From Platerodrilus igneus (taxonomy: Eukaryota > Arthropoda > Insecta > Coleoptera > Lycidae): 64,000 bases of DNA. The stretch is taken from contig JARFIW010001188.1 in NCBI GenBank assembly GCA_036346225.1, positions 1-64,000 on the forward strand, written 5' to 3'. A program made the position numbers and the translations under genes. A model generated the notes under the pieces. That model saw only the letters and a list, made by a program, of their open reading frames with translations. It ran no database searches and was not told where the DNA came from. Below are positions 1-11,689 of this stretch, piece after piece (the stretch's first letter is position 1; every line of letters starts with the position of its first letter).

Positions 1-671
1 GGTATTAAACAAAATGTACAGATAATAATTAATATTTGATTAGGAGTCACTAAAAATTAAAGGGTATTATTTTAATTGGAGTTAATTGAACCATTAGTAA
101 CATATAATATCTATAAAAACTTGTAAAAACCCAATAAAATGCAAATCGTAGAAGTGTTATTTAGAAGTATTATGTTTGAACACCTGCGTATTTTTATAAG
201 GCTCATTCTGCGTAAATTTGGCAGATAACAAATGGTTACAGAGAATCTTGGAGAAACCGTAGCTTAATAGTTACGGGAAATGCTAAAGGTGGGTTATTTC
301 ACAGTCCACATGGACTGAAATAATCGATAATAAAGAATATCAATTTGCACCAATAAGAACAGGGTAGATAGAGACAGATAATATGCGCAAGACCGAGACA
401 CATATAGTAAAAGGCGTGAGTGGAGCAACGTCACTGGGTTGCGATTGGTTGAAAATAAGAGGCAAACTTGAGAGGTAGAAATAACATTTCTGTATAAAAT
501 TTAATTAGTTATTTCCAGACGTTGCGAGCCGTGTCGAAATTTCTGAGATTTAACTGGTGCGAGAGCAAATTTCGTAAAAATCGCATGCCGGGCTGCGGAA
601 TGGGAACCTAGCATGCGAAATTCTGAAGAATTGTCCGTTTTGGGGACAAGACCGACAGACAGGCTAACCTC

Positions 672-679
672 TATATATA
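672..679 (+). promoter_or_regulatory. TATA-box candidate in gypsy family-1 LTR
   Basis: TATATATA followed by a short spacer lies inside the part of the left LTR that the downstream LTR lacks. It is a plausible core promoter for a plus-strand retroelement transcript. This rests on the motif alone; the start site is not visible. Confidence 0.3.
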
Positions 680-1807
680 CCCAGGTTAATATGAATAAGC
701 TCTCTTAGATTTTCGACTTGATTCAATGCGTTAAACAGTGCTTTTTAGTTTTCCGAGTTTGATAGAATAATTTAAACAGTTTGCTCGTATATTTTGGTGA
801 TTTAAAACAGTTTGTTCTTTACGTGCTACAATGAATGTAATTTAGTGCACTTAGAAAAGAAGATACAAGGTAATAAAGTTTAGTATCACTGTACCAATTA
901 GTAAAATTTGCAAAGACAAATGAATACACAAAAGTAGGCAGTTTTGGCGTATATTTGTGAAAGAAGTATGAATTTCTTTGCTATTTTTCGGGGGTGTTAA
1001 TAATTAAATGGTTCATAAACGTGTCTGGATCCACAAAACAAGGGTCAGATATACACAGATGAGTTCCGGAAAAGCCCTGAAACAACTTTAGATGAATGGT
1101 GGTGGAGAAAATTTTAAAAGCGTTGAGAATCAGAAGCCGTAAATATTACCCAGTTGGAATGGTGTGATTAACAAAGGGACGATGTACATTGAAGCTACGA
1201 GTGCAGTAACCTTCAGGTAAATTATACTATTTTGTTCGAACTTTGATGTTTTGGTGTGTGTTGAATAACTTTATAATTTGTTTATTTAAAATGGACAGTA
1301 GCGAACTTGTACAAACCACAAAATTTTAATTTTAAGGTGAAATTTGCTTGTTTAAGTAGAAAGGGGTATTTAGTATTTATGTTCTGGATTATGATGAAAA
1401 TTTGGGTATGTCTTTGAGCTCAATTAGACGAACCTGGTTAATTAACGTAAAGGGGTGGTAGATGCTTCCTTTGTACTCAGACTCAGGTCTGCATATATTG
1501 TTATATTAATTAGTAGGCATCCTACAAGGACTTTAATTTTGGATGCACATTAAAATGATAACAAATTTAAATCTTGAAATTTTCTGATACTGAAATTTAT
1601 GCTGAATTTTAATTTTGAAATTTTAATGTATTGTGAATATTGATGTAAATAGAGTTAACGTTGATGTTTGTGATAGGAATGTGTTTGTTTTTATTATGAT
1701 TGAGGATGAAAGTTTTATCTAGGGGAGCAGCCGAGGCGGAAAGGAGTAAAGAGGCGATTAAGAGAAGAAAACGACGGACTAGTTAAGTTAATAGCTTTTT
1801 GTAGGTT

Positions 1808-1975
1808 TCACAGCATTCTTGAGACCCAATTCGTGAGGCTCGATTCGAAAACCGTAGTTCCCGGATTTTGGTGGAAACACAGCATTCTTGACGCCCAAGT
1901 CGTAAGCCTCGATTCTAATACGAGTGGAAACACAGCATTCTTGGCGACCCAAAGGTGAGGCTCGAGTTCCAAATA
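1808..1975 (+). repeat. Tandem CACAGCATTCTTG module at LTR end
   Basis: Three units begin CACAGCATTCTTG at about 1809, 1878 and 1931. Each continues with a CCCAA-type stretch and a GTGAGGCTCGATTC-type stretch. The unit resembles the tandem module at the end of the family-2 gypsy LTRs (11690-11885 minus strand, 21355-21440 plus strand), whose units read CACAGCACTCTTTCAG, then TCCAA, then CGAGGC. Spacing is irregular (about 70 and 53 bp). Confidence 0.7.
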
Positions 1976-2081
1976 AAAATTTTGTGATTTTATTCCAGGA
2001 AACTGGCGATCTGAGAAAGAGAGTTTCTGTGTGTGTATAAATTTAAGAGTATTTTAGAGTGTGTGAGGGTGATTAGAACGT

Positions 2082-3476
2082 ATGCAGAGAAAAGAGTGGT
2101 TAAGGAGTCAAGGAGTGGAAATTGGAAGTGACGATAGTGCATTGTGTGAGAAAAATTCTAAAATGGAAGAAGCGGGAGGCAGTAGAGATCAGTCGAGGAC
2201 GGAATCAGGGGATCAAGGAAACGAGATGATAATGAGAATGCTAGAGAGGATGAACGAAAAATCTAATAGAGCTAGGAAGAATCCAATAGAAAATTAGAAC
2301 TGCTAAGCGATGAAGCTAATAGAGCTAGGGAAGAATCTAATAGAGCGAGGAGGTCCAACCAAAAATTAGAGCAGATAAGCGGGAAAATTGAACAAAATAC
2401 TAAAGAATTTACAGAATTTAAAGATAGTCTTACCGTGAAACTGGGGGAAGTAGAAAATAGGGTTGAAAAAAATGAGTGTGATATTACAGGTCTTCAACAG
2501 GAAATGGGACATTTAAGGTCCGAAGTACGCATTTTTTGAGAAGAAGAGGTTAATATAAAAATGACTGAAGTAACGGACTCATGTAGGGATCAGTTAGGCA
2601 GGGTAGAGCGCGAAGTTAGTAGTATCAAATACAACATGTCAAGTTTAACGGGGGATGGTCCCAGATTTTCTACAGGTGGAGTATCATTGGACCAACACAT
2701 GAAGTTTTATGGCGATAACAGGGTAAATCCACAAATTTTTATTAATAGTGTAAGAAATCTAGTGGGAAATTTATTTGACGAACAGACTAAACTGAATACG
2801 ATAAAGGCTTTATTAAAGGACAATGCGGAAGCATGGTACAATTTAGTAGGACAGGACATAGACACCTACACGGACTTTGAAGACAGATTTTAAAGCACTA
2901 CTGGAGTGAACACAGACAAGACCAGGTACGAGACGACTTAATCACAGGAAATTTAAGGAGAATTTTCAGGAAGTAGGAGCAATATGCTATACGCAAGTAT
3001 AGCATAGCAAAGCAACTGAACCCACCACTGACGGACCGACAAATTATCAAGTATTTATCACGACACTTCGAGGTAGAAGTAAGACAACACGTAGCACTAC
3101 AGAACATAGTGGACAGAGAAATGTTTTAGAATACCTGCAGAGGTACGACGACGTAAGTAGTGGACGACCTCGGGATAATAGGGAAAGACAGATCAACACA
3201 GTTAGGTTTGACAATAGACGGGACAACTATGCTAGAAGGGGGAATAGTTACGGATACCAGCGACAGAATTGGGAACAGCGACGACCATACTTTAGAAGTA
3301 ATAGTTTAGGAAGGGGACCTGCACCGAGACCGGAACCTACCAGAAGGAATAGTTCACCGGACATGAGGGGGACTGCTAATACAGACACGGAACGAGTGGA
3401 AACGCCTAGGACATACGCTGAGGTGACGGCTAGACCAGGACCAAGTAGGGAAAACAGACCTGGACAGAATTTTTAG
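2082..3476 (+). pseudogene. Gypsy family-1 gag remnant
   Basis: Structural gag protein of a Ty3/gypsy retrotransposon, broken into several frames. The first piece (2082-2297) is a charged N-terminus. A coiled-coil-like, Glu/Lys-rich stretch follows to about 2535. The piece at 2561-2893 has the capsid-like features MKFYGDNRVNPQIF and AWYNLVGQ and ends at a frame break. The rest (2895-3476) continues in other frames with VLEYLQRYDDV, then an Arg/Asn-rich nucleic-acid-binding tail ending TYAEVTARPGPSRENRPGQNF minus its last residue. The order and the last two motifs match the family-2 gag at 10087-11587. I see no CCHC knuckle; the basic tail probably replaces it. It is not functional as it stands. 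Confidence 0.8.
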
Positions 3477-3477
3477 A

Positions 3478-3979
3478 ACGCGACAGACCACTAGATTTCA
3501 GTGTAAATGTATATGAACATCCACGTGAATTTTTCAAAATTGAGGAGGAAGTAGAGCCAGAAACTGAGGAAAAACTATGTTTGCCAATTATTAATATAGA
3601 AATTTTTGAGAATAATGTAGAAGTATTACTTGATACAGCGGCAGAGGCGAGTTTAATATCGGAGGAATTTGTCAGCAAAATTAGGGATAAGGTTTGTGAT
3701 AGAATTATGCCTATAAAGCGTAGCCATTTAGTAGCTCCAAATAAAAAGAAGTTTGCTGTAGTAAATAGTGTTGTGGTGCTTAGGATAGATATAGGAGGTT
3801 TAAGCTGTGAACAGGAGTTTGTAATTGTACCTGGACTGAAGTTTCAGAGTATTTTAGGTGTTGACTGTATGATGCAGTTAGGAGTTTTGATAGATATGGA
3901 ACGGAAGGTAGTAAGGATTAAGGATAGGGTAGTGCCATGGAAGGGCAGTTATGAAGTCACAGAGGATGACACGGGTTGA
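3478..3979 (+). pseudogene. Gypsy family-1 aspartic protease remnant
   Basis: Retropepsin-like protease at the start of pol, directly after the gag stop. The frame is open from 3478; an internal Met at 3581 is not needed if pol is made by frameshifting. The active-site region reads EVLLDTAAEASLISEEF, where retropepsins have D-[TS]-G; the Gly is replaced by Ala. The hydrophobic segment EFVIVPGLKFQSILGVDCM is the second conserved block and corresponds to the family-2 segment FLIVPGLRVDAILGMDFI at 9487-9768. The frame stops at 3979, short of reverse transcriptase, so pol is broken here. Confidence 0.78.
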
Positions 3980-4079
3980 GTAGTAATGTAGTAGAGGTAG
4001 AGGATGATGAAGGTAAACAGATCAACACAATAAGATGTCCAGAGGATAGGATAGTAGAGGTTCAAGCTTTAGTACAAAA

Positions 4080-4340
4080 ACATGCAGAATTAAGGGGGTA
4101 GAAGCAACAGCAGCAGATCGGGAGCAGGTGAAGGCAAAATTAAGTAAAGATGCACGTAAAATTAACCAAAGGACCAAACCACAATTCCATTGTCCACCAT
4201 CCATGGACACATTTTTGACGAGGTTAAATAGCAAGTTTGTTTTTAATAAAGTAGATTTAAGGAATTTATTCTGGCTGATTCCATTACACAAGAACTCTAG
4301 AAGGTACATAGGACTTTCAGTAGAGGGAAAAATCGATAAT
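4080..4340 (+). pseudogene. Gypsy family-1 reverse-transcriptase fragment
   Basis: A short stretch of Ty3/gypsy reverse transcriptase. FVFNKVDLRNLFWLIPLH followed by SRRYIGLSVEGK corresponds to the family pattern F-S-K-[IL]-D-L-x-S-G-[FY]-x-Q-I-P-L, with the usual Ser-Gly and Gln altered. The catalytic YxDD segment, RNase H and integrase are absent. The frame runs on into purine-rich sequence that no longer resembles pol, so more than 2 kb of pol is missing. Confidence 0.72.
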
Positions 4341-5100
4341 TGTAAAGTAGTATCGTTTGGTTTGTCTGCAGAAATGAAAACAATAATAAATGAGAAACAG
4401 ACAAGTGTAGGGACTGAAGAAGAAGCAATATTTAAGAGTCAGGATAATAGGGATGATAAGTTTATTGTATGTGAGATAACAGGGATGATAAGTATAGATA
4501 TAGAAGGGGGAGAAATAGGGATGAAGAGTATTAGGATGGTGAGAAGAAAGACTTGGAGGGTCAAGAAGAGAGTTAGATTTAAATAACTTGATTAACAAAG
4601 AATAGAGAGTAGACAGGTGTATAATAAAGTAAAATTTAAATAGGATAGGGATAGAATAGGTGTATATAGAAGAGTAGAAATAAGTGTTTATAGAAAATAA
4701 AGCTAGGTATAGGATAAATATGGGAGATAATTAGAAATAAGTTTAGGATGAGAATAAAGAGTAAATGTAGGAAGAAAATAAGATAGGTTAAGTATAGATA
4801 TTTCATATAAGATTAGTGGAGAGTTAGGAATAGAATAAGAATAGGATAGGTATATAGGATTAGGTACGGGGAAGTGAGGATAGTTAAAAGTTAAGAATAG
4901 GATAGGGATATAGGATAGGTGTAAATATTTTTTTTTGGATTGGATATAAGTTAGGTAAGTTAGATAGATAGGGGTATAGAGAGATAGGCAATTTTTTTTG
5001 GAAGTTTGTTTGGCAGTCTAAATGCTTTATATTTGCATTCAAATAAGTGGGATTATTTGTATTCAAATAGGGGAAAATACTCATATTTAGACCAGGGTAG
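4341..5100. repeat. Purine-rich degenerate tract replacing pol
   Basis: The plus strand is dominated by A and G, with irregular repeats of AGGATAGG- and GTATAG-like words from about 4400 to 5000. Translations in this stretch are biased composition, not protein. It sits where the rest of pol should be, so it is either an expanded low-complexity insertion or decayed pol plus a polypurine-rich leader to the 3' LTR. From about 5010 to 5361 the sequence is AT-rich and unassigned; it may be the start of the right LTR. Confidence 0.6.
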
Positions 5101-5361
5101 AAAATTAATGAATTACATCAAATAATTTTCATCACCGTGTAGAAGCTTTGGGAAAAGGTACGCGTTATTAAAAAAACCGTGAAGCATAAAAATTCATTCG
5201 TTTCATTAAAAATAAGGGAGTTAAATTATGTACAAGACGCTTGCTATAAAAAAAAAGGAAGCAGTATTATAAAGCTCTACGTGTAATTTAATTATTCCTA
5301 GTAAAGAAACAAATAGAAATTACGTGCAAAATTTATATTAATTAACTCAATTTTAAGTAAC

Positions 5362-6702
5362 CGGTATTAAACAAAATGTACAGATAATAATTAATATTTG
5401 ATTAGGAGTCACTAAAATTAAAGGGTATTATTTTAATTGGAGTTAATTGAACCATTAGTAACATATAATATCTATAAAAACTTGTAAAAACCCAATAAAA
5501 TGCAAATCGTAGAAGTGTTATTTAGAAGTATTATGTTTGAACACCTGCGTATTTTTAAAAGGCTCATTCTGCGTAAATTTGGCAGATAACAAATGGTTAC
5601 AGAGAATCTTGGAGAAACCGTAGCTTAATAGTTACGGGAAATGCTAAAGGTGGGTTATTTCACAGTCCACATGGACTGAAATAATCGATAATAAAGAATA
5701 TCAATTTGCAACAATAAGAACAGGGTAGATAGAGACAGATAATATGCGCAAGACCGAGACACATATAGTAAAAGGCGTGAGTGGAGCAACGTCACTGGGT
5801 TGCGATTGGTTGAAAACAAGAGGCAAACTTGAGAGGTAGAAATAACATTTCTGTATAAAATTTAATTAGTTATTTCCAGACGTTGCGAGCCGTGTCGAAA
5901 TTTCTGAGATTTAACCCAGTTGGAATGGTGTGATTAACAAAAGGGACGATGTACATTGAAGCTACGAGTGCAGTAACCTTTAGGTAAATTATACTATTTT
6001 GTTCGAACTTTGATGTTTTGGTGTGTGTTGAATAACTTTATAATTTGTTTATTTAAAATGGACAGTAGTGAACTTGTACAAACCACAAAATTTTAATTTT
6101 AAGGTGAAATTTGCTTGTTTAAGTAGAAAGGGGTATTTAGTATTTATGTTCTGGATTATGATGAAAATTTGGGTATGTCTTTGAGCTCAATTAGACGAAC
6201 CTGGTTAATTAACGTAAAGGGTGGTAGATGCTCCTTTGTACTCAGACTCAGGTCTGCATATATTGTTATATTAATTAGTAGGCATCCTACAAGGACTTTA
6301 ATTTTGGATGCACATTAAAATGATAACAAATTTAAATCTTGAAATTTTCTGATACTGAAATTTATGCTGAATTTTAATTTTGAAATTTTAATGTATTGTG
6401 AATATTGATGTAAATAGAGTTAACGTTGATGTTTGTGATAGGAATGTGTTTGTTTTTTTTATGATTGAGGATGAAAGTTTTATCTAGGGGAGCAGCCGAG
6501 GCGGAAAGGAGTAAAGAGGCGATTAAGAGAAGAAAACGACGGACTAGTTAAGTTAATAGTTTTTTGTAGGTTTCACAGCATTCTTGAGACCCAATTCGTG
6601 AGGCTCGATTCGAAAACCGTAGTTCCCGGATTTTGGTGGAAACACAGCATTCTTGACGCCCAAGTCGTGAGGCTCGATTCTAATACGAGTGGAAACACAG
6701 CA
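5362..6702 (+). repeat. Ty3/gypsy family-1 right LTR (internally deleted)
   Basis: Nearly identical to 1-1935 over its length, apart from a ~595-bp gap. At about 5912 the sequence jumps from the equivalent of base 554 to that of base 1150, with a short TTAAC/TTACC similarity at the join. It ends inside the third CACAGC module, where an (AT)n tract begins. The copy may start earlier than 5362, because the window cuts the left copy. Confidence 0.75.
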
Positions 6703-6718
6703 ATATATATATATATAT
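6703..6718. repeat. (AT)n microsatellite at LTR end
   Basis: A short AT dinucleotide run that begins directly after CACAGCA of the right LTR. It marks the junction with unrelated DNA. Confidence 0.9.
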
Positions 6719-6805
6719 TCTTCTATAACTAATAGTAGAAAAGTTTGTGTTAGTTGCAGCATGTGTTAAATCATTTTGTAAAACATGGGTGTATCCCGTT
6801 AATTA

Positions 6806-7247
6806 TCAATAAACAATTATCAATAATAAATTCTTGTTATCAACAAGATTTTTAAAAAGCAAATTAAAATGCTTAAAATCTGAAATCTTGCCAGAAAATT
6901 TTAGGACCGATATCCGAGGAAGTCTTATGTTAGACACGCTTGTTAATTTAGAGAATTCTTTTGTGTCGGCAAGAATATTTTCTTTCTTGATTTTGGATAA
7001 ATCAAGCTCCATTTGTGCCTCACTACTTTTTATTGAAATGACTAATCCATTCATGCTGGATTTCAAACTTTTAATTTCCTCCAGATTTTTTGCGTCTAGA
7101 GTGCTGTTTGTGTTAGAATTTGAGCCAAAACTAAATTTTGCTCTGTTGAATCCAAATTAGTCGTTTGATCAAAAAGTGAACGAAACTGTTCAATAGCCAA
7201 TTTTAAATCAAGGATAAACCGTTTGGTTGAAATTTTCTTGGTAGCCA
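6806..7247 (-). pseudogene. BEL/Pao-type gag N-terminus fragment
   Basis: Minus-strand start of a BEL/Pao retrotransposon gag. A Met codon at 7247-7245 opens MATKKISTKRFILDLKLAI. A frameshift and stop occur near 7110. The downstream piece contains a coiled-coil-like stretch and then LPRISVLKFSGKISDFKHF, the conserved gag block (L-P-[KR]-[IL]-x-[IL]-x-x-F-x-G-x-x-x-x-[FW]) that begins the DUF1759 region. It ends near 6806 in AT-rich DNA. It is a different family from the element at 53848-60295. Confidence 0.72.
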
Positions 7248-7277
7248 TTGTAGCTACTGAAACGCCCTTATAAGGAA

Positions 7278-7612
7278 TTGTTTTGAAATAAATGCCAATA
7301 AACCAAAGACAAAAATTTGCTTTTAAAAATTAAAAATTACATAAATAATTTTTAACCAAGAACCCAATGTTCAAAATTAAAATATCTATAGCAATTATAG
7401 ATTTTTAAACATCTTGTGTGAGGTATTGTTTGAAATGAATGCCAAAAAAACAAAGACTGAAACTTGTCTTTAAAAAATAAAAATTACATAAATAATTTTT
7501 AACCAAGAACCCAATGTTCACAATTAAAATATCTATAGCAACTATAGATATTTAAACACCTTGTATGAGGTATTGTTTTGAATTGAATGCCAATAAATCA
7601 AAGACAGAAATT
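7278..7612. repeat. ~147-bp tandem repeat (2.3 copies)
   Basis: Units start TTGTTTTGAA at 7278, TTGTTTGAAA at 7426 and TTGTTTTGAA at 7573. Two full copies and a partial third share blocks such as CCAAGAACCCAATGTTCA and AAAATATCTATAGCAA. The array lies just upstream of the BEL gag start on the minus strand, so it may be part of that element's leader or LTR. Confidence 0.8.
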
Positions 7613-8509
7613 TGTCCATACAAATTAAAAGAATTATGTATTTTTAACATGTTTACCATTTCAATAAGTATTGGTGCTGAATTGTAACAATTGTCAACAA
7701 CTTCTACGAATTAAATTGACATCAAAATAAACAATGTTTGCAAACTTGTTTTGAATGCACGAGCAACTTAAATTATGTCGCTAGAAATACGTTCGTTATC
7801 AGTAACAACAGGTTCACACTGCCGGAGTTTTGACCTCGAAAGCTATTATCTTAAATGAATGCACAGGTGTTTTTAAAGCGATATCGCACTTGTAAAAACT
7901 GAACACATTGATTATTTTCAACACAAATACCACTGAATGACTAAATTAATGTGATTTAAATTGAAATTATAATAATTTAAACCCATGAAACCCTAAGAAT
8001 AGCAATGCGTTTTGTTTTGTAAAGAAATATTTATGCAGTAAACGAAAAGTGATATGCGGTAAGGGTGTACGGATTAGGAACATGCAGGAACGTATGCTAT
8101 GTGGCTTGGAAAGATAAAAAAAATGTGCATGTTTTTATCGACCAACGGCATTTTAAAACAGTTAATCAATTAAAATACACTAACTTGTAATGGTTGCTAA
8201 TTGTGCTGGTATGAAAAATGTTGTGGACTGTAATCTGTGTCTGCATGACCGCCGTAAACTGCATAAACTAAAGTTCACTATTCTTGAAGCGTGTTCATCA
8301 TTGAAAACCACATGATCAAAGCACACCGAACTAACTCTTACGGTCATTCCCGTTGTCAAATTAATAATGCTCTGTCTAATGCTTGTTTTGAAACTGTGCA
8401 CACGAACCAAAAAGCACTCATACGCACTCCTTCCAATGTTCAAATTTCTATGTATAAGATATGGGATAGACGATAACAGGAAAGGAACTTCGATAATGTT
8501 ACTATCAAA
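7613..8509. other. Unassigned AT-rich stretch
   Basis: No protein family, tandem repeat or element end is recognised. It may contain the 5' LTR of the BEL fragment at 6806-7247, but no second copy is present to prove it. Confidence 0.4.
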
Positions 8510-9055
8510 CTAGAATAATATAAAGTGATCAGAAGTAACCAAAAATGCTATAAAATGCATAACAACACCATTGTAGGGAATTTGTGTGTTTTCAAATCCA
8601 ATGATGTCTGTGACAACATACCTATCGTTTGGTAAGATTTCTTTGATTTGATAAGGACCACGATATTTAGGTATAAATTTTGTACCAATACCTGGTGCAG
8701 TGTCTATAATGGCCATAGTAACATATTGACCTATTCTACAACAAACAGCTTTTTTGTGTTTTTTCTTATAGTACTCTTCGTTAATTTTTTGTAGTCTTAA
8801 TATTTATTTCTGCATTGTACCTTATTTCAACTAAATCACTGTCTTTGATCAATAAAAGTTTCTAAAATTTCCTGTAATGTATCATTTGCTTTGCCATTTT
8901 GATTACGGCCGAATAACAATTTGGATGGGGATTTTCCAGTGGATCTGTTTACAGTATTATTGATGTAAAATTCAGCATCGTGCAAAACAGAATCCCATTA
9001 CACTAGATTTTCATCACTAATCTTTCCTAACAAGGGTGTCGATAACCAATTCATT
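8510..9055 (-). pseudogene. Gypsy integrase C-terminal fragment
   Basis: Minus-strand end of a Ty3/gypsy integrase, with stops and frame changes. The upstream half reads WDSVLHDAEFYINNTVNRST then KSPSKLLFGR, the usual catalytic-core end (family pattern A-x-x-x-Y-N-x-[ST]-x-H-x-[ST]-[TL]-x-x-[ST]-P-x-x-L-L-F-G). The downstream half has GTKFIPKYRGPYQIKEILP, the C-terminal SH3-like part (K-x-x-P-[KR]-[WY]-x-G-P-[FY]). It may belong to the neighbouring family-2 element, whose pol is missing, but the two are separated by other repeats. Confidence 0.75.
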
Positions 9056-9345
9056 CTTTCTATTTGCATTCGCATTGAAATGCATTTTGCAGTATCTTAC
9101 AATTAATTATTTTTACATATACAACTTATGTTACTTGTTATGTATTTAGAATATACTTATATCATACAGGGTGATTATTTATACACGCGCAATTTGTTTT
9201 TGCATGGCATTTTAATGAATAAAAGTATGCTTGTATTTTATAGGATGACCATGAATTTACGGAAAGTTCTATTTTTCTGGACTCTATTTTATTTTAGTGG
9301 GATTTATTTGTAGAATTTGGGTTTCAATGACCTCTTGTGACACCT
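9056..9345 (+). mobile_element. Single arm of the 13-kb foldback element family
   Basis: About 290 bp that closely match the inner part of the left arm of the palindromic element at 13056-14061. Shared words include TTACAATTAATTATTTTTAC, ACACGCGCAATTTG and CCATGAATTTACGGAA. There is no second arm here, so it is a truncated or solo-arm copy. No coding potential. Confidence 0.75.
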
Positions 9346-9353
9346 TATCACGT

Positions 9354-9354
<1 letters not shown>

Positions 9355-9402
<48 letters not shown>
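9355..9402. repeat. (TA)n microsatellite
   Basis: A pure TA run of about 48 bp between the foldback arm and the end of the family-2 gypsy element. Confidence 0.95.
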
Positions 9403-9404
<2 letters not shown>

Positions 9405-9405
<1 letters not shown>

Positions 9406-9490
9406 GTGACAAGGCCTCGTGTTGGAGCAGCACTGAAAGAGTGCTGTGATAACGCCGCACGTTGTGCTGAAGTCACTAAAAGAGTGCTAT
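9405..9490 (-). repeat. Fragment of family-2 3' LTR end
   Basis: Two units of the AGCACTCTTTCAG / CGAGGC module on the minus strand, directly after the protease stop and next to the (TA)n tract. The same module closes the 5' LTR at 11690-11885. Confidence 0.75.
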
Positions 9491-10085
9491 AACATTTTCC
9501 TCCAAATCAAAATACAAAATTCGAAGTCCGCATTAATACTTAAACTACTATCTACTTTACCTTCCGTATCCTTCTCAAATTGATTCAAATTCATACAATC
9601 TCCTTGTACTTCTACGTCCCATTTAATCCTCTTATCTCCCATAATTATCACCTTATTTTGAGTATCTATTATACCTTTCATCTTACTTATAAAATCCATT
9701 CCCAGAATGGCATCTACTCTTAATCCTGGCACTATTAAAAAATTTTGCTCAAATTTCATCTTTTCCAACTTAACTTTCAGAATTATGATACTCTTGATAA
9801 CTGCAAACTTCTATTATTGGGCGATACTAAATTATTTCTTCTAATTGGGATAACTTTCTGCATTAACTCCTCAGAATTATCTTTAATAGAACCTTCACTT
9901 ACTAATGTTGCTTCAGATCCTGTACCTACCAGTAATTTTATCTCTTATTCCTCTAATTGCAATTTTATTATAAGTAGTAAATAATTTTTTTCAACTTTTT
10001 CATCATTTTCCAACTCAAATTTTATAAATTCACGTGCATGTTCATATTTGTTAATTTCTATTTTTTGTCGCTTGATTTGTTTGCA
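9487..10085 (-). pseudogene. Gypsy family-2 protease remnant
   Basis: Minus-strand start of pol after gag. The first part carries EHAREFIKFELE, which matches EHPREFFKIEEE of family 1, then a stop near 9940. The active-site block reads KLLVGTGSEATLVSEG; the catalytic Asp of D-T-G is Gly here. The second conserved block FLIVPGLRVDAILGMDFI is in the last open frame (9768-9487). The frame ends where LTR sequence begins, because of the internal deletion. It is inactive: the active-site Asp is missing and there are several frame breaks. Confidence 0.78.
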
Positions 10086-10086
10086 T

Positions 10087-11587
10087 CTAAAAATTGTGCC
10101 TACTTGACGTTCCAGGCTGATTAACTATTTCTGTATATGTCCTATTTTTATTGCTACTATTTATGCCATTTTGCTGTACGTTTGCCATATGTTCCTTTCC
10201 TTGGGTAACGGTTCTATTCTCAATGGTCCGGGATTCATTATTCTCCTTTCCCCCATCTCTCCTAATGGCATTTGCTCTATTCCAATTATTTCTTTGGCTA
10301 TTTCCCTTTTCAAACGGTTTGCCTTGATTCCTATCCTGCCCATTATTCCTTTGGAATCTAAATGTGTTCATCGATTGGCTCCTTAGCATTGTCTCCATCC
10401 TCCTTGGTTGACCCATTACATCATAACATTGAAGATATTCTAAAAACACATCTTTATCAACAATATTTTGTAAGGCTATGCATTGCCTTACTTCCATTTC
10501 AAAGTGATCTGCTAAATACTTTATAATTTGCTTGTTCTCTAAATGATGATCAAGTTGTTTGGCAATGCTAAATTTCTTGATCGCATACAACTCTCTTGTC
10601 ATGCCTGAATCGCTACTATATTTACCAATTAATAAATTATTTCTATCTTTAAATTGCTGGCTGTCTCCCCACAAGTGCTTTAAACATTTAATCTCGAAGT
10701 TGTTAAACGAACTTAGCTCACTTTCAATTAGTCCAAACCAAATTTTGGCACTACCCTTCAATATCGACCTTATAATATTTAACTTTGTATTAAAGTTTTT
10801 AAGTTATTAAAAAATATTTTAGGGTTAAGTTTATTATCCTCATAAAATTTTGAGTGTTCTAACGGAACACTGGTTGAACTCCATCTCATTGGTTCCCCAA
10901 CATGAATATTTTTAACTTTATTTTATAAATTCTCAAATTTATTCCTTATGTCTGTTTTAAGATTTCCCAAATCATTTCTAAATGTTTTAAAGCCAGCTTG
11001 GCAACTTCCCTCTATTTCATTTACTTTACGATCCAAAATTTTAATTTTCTCATTAGTTTCTTTCTCACTTGCTTCCTGATTCGACTTTATTTGAACAATT
11101 TCTTCTTTAACATCATTTATATCCTCTAAAATTTGTACTACTTTTCCTCAAACTTCACATTTCATTTTTTCAATGGTTTTGTTAGTTTGTCTAAACCCAA
11201 AGTTATTCTTTCATTAATCTCTTTAAATTTCCTTTCACTTTCTAATCTTAAACTTCCCCCAATTTTGCTATATTTTCTCCAAATTCTGCTCAACTCCTGA
11301 GTAGTTTTATTCAATTTGTCACCCATTTCTTTGATACATTTCTCACCCATTTCTTTTATGCCTTTTTCAATCTTTACACTCATTTCTTTCATGTTTTTCT
11401 TATTCCTTTAACTCATTGCTCTTTGTTCCTGCATACTTTGATTTAGACGTAATAAAAGAGTCATCTCCTACACTCTTGGCTTCTGGATTCTCCTTTTTCG
11501 CTTCTTCCACATAAACACTTTCCTGAGAATCAATTTTCCCCCCTCAGCTCTCAAACTTTCATGAATTTTTTTCACTCCGTCAGTCAT
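10087..11587 (-). pseudogene. Gypsy family-2 gag remnant
   Basis: Minus-strand gag. The start is taken at the ATG at 11587-11585 (MTDGVKKIHESLRAEGG), which lies about 100 bp after the LTR end. A 1-nt frameshift and a stop interrupt the N-terminus. The next piece (11392-11162) is a Lys/Glu-rich coiled-coil-like segment. The best piece (10761-10087, 224 codons) is the capsid region, with MKGSAKIWFGLIESELSSF, FSIAKQLDHHL and VFLEYLQCYDV, followed by an Arg/Asn-rich tail ending NRTYTEIVNQPGTS. No CCHC zinc knuckle is seen. The layout parallels family 1 piece for piece. Confidence 0.8.
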
Positions 11588-11689
11588 ACTGGAAAATTAA
11601 TCAGATATTACAAAAGAAAAATAATCTCTAAAAACATACTACGAGACAAGAAACTCTAACTTACAGACGAATTAATCGAGCCACAGGTT

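Larger units (their letters stand above)
1..1990 (+). repeat. Ty3/gypsy family-1 left LTR (start cut by window)
   Basis: This segment is repeated in direct orientation at 5362-6702, on either side of a gag-pol remnant, so it is read as the 5' LTR. Its true start lies before base 1. Relative to the downstream copy it contains an extra ~595 bp (about 555-1149). The last ~180 bp hold three spaced copies of a CACAGCATTCTTG-type module. The internal region begins near 1990; a possible primer-binding site starts TGGCGATCTG at about 2007, but I cannot match it to a tRNA. The LTR would be about 1.95 kb or longer, which is long for the group. Confidence 0.72.

Noticed and set aside
4317..5084. Minus-strand frames rich in Tyr/Pro/Leu
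   Set aside because: They are complements of the purine-rich degenerate tract.
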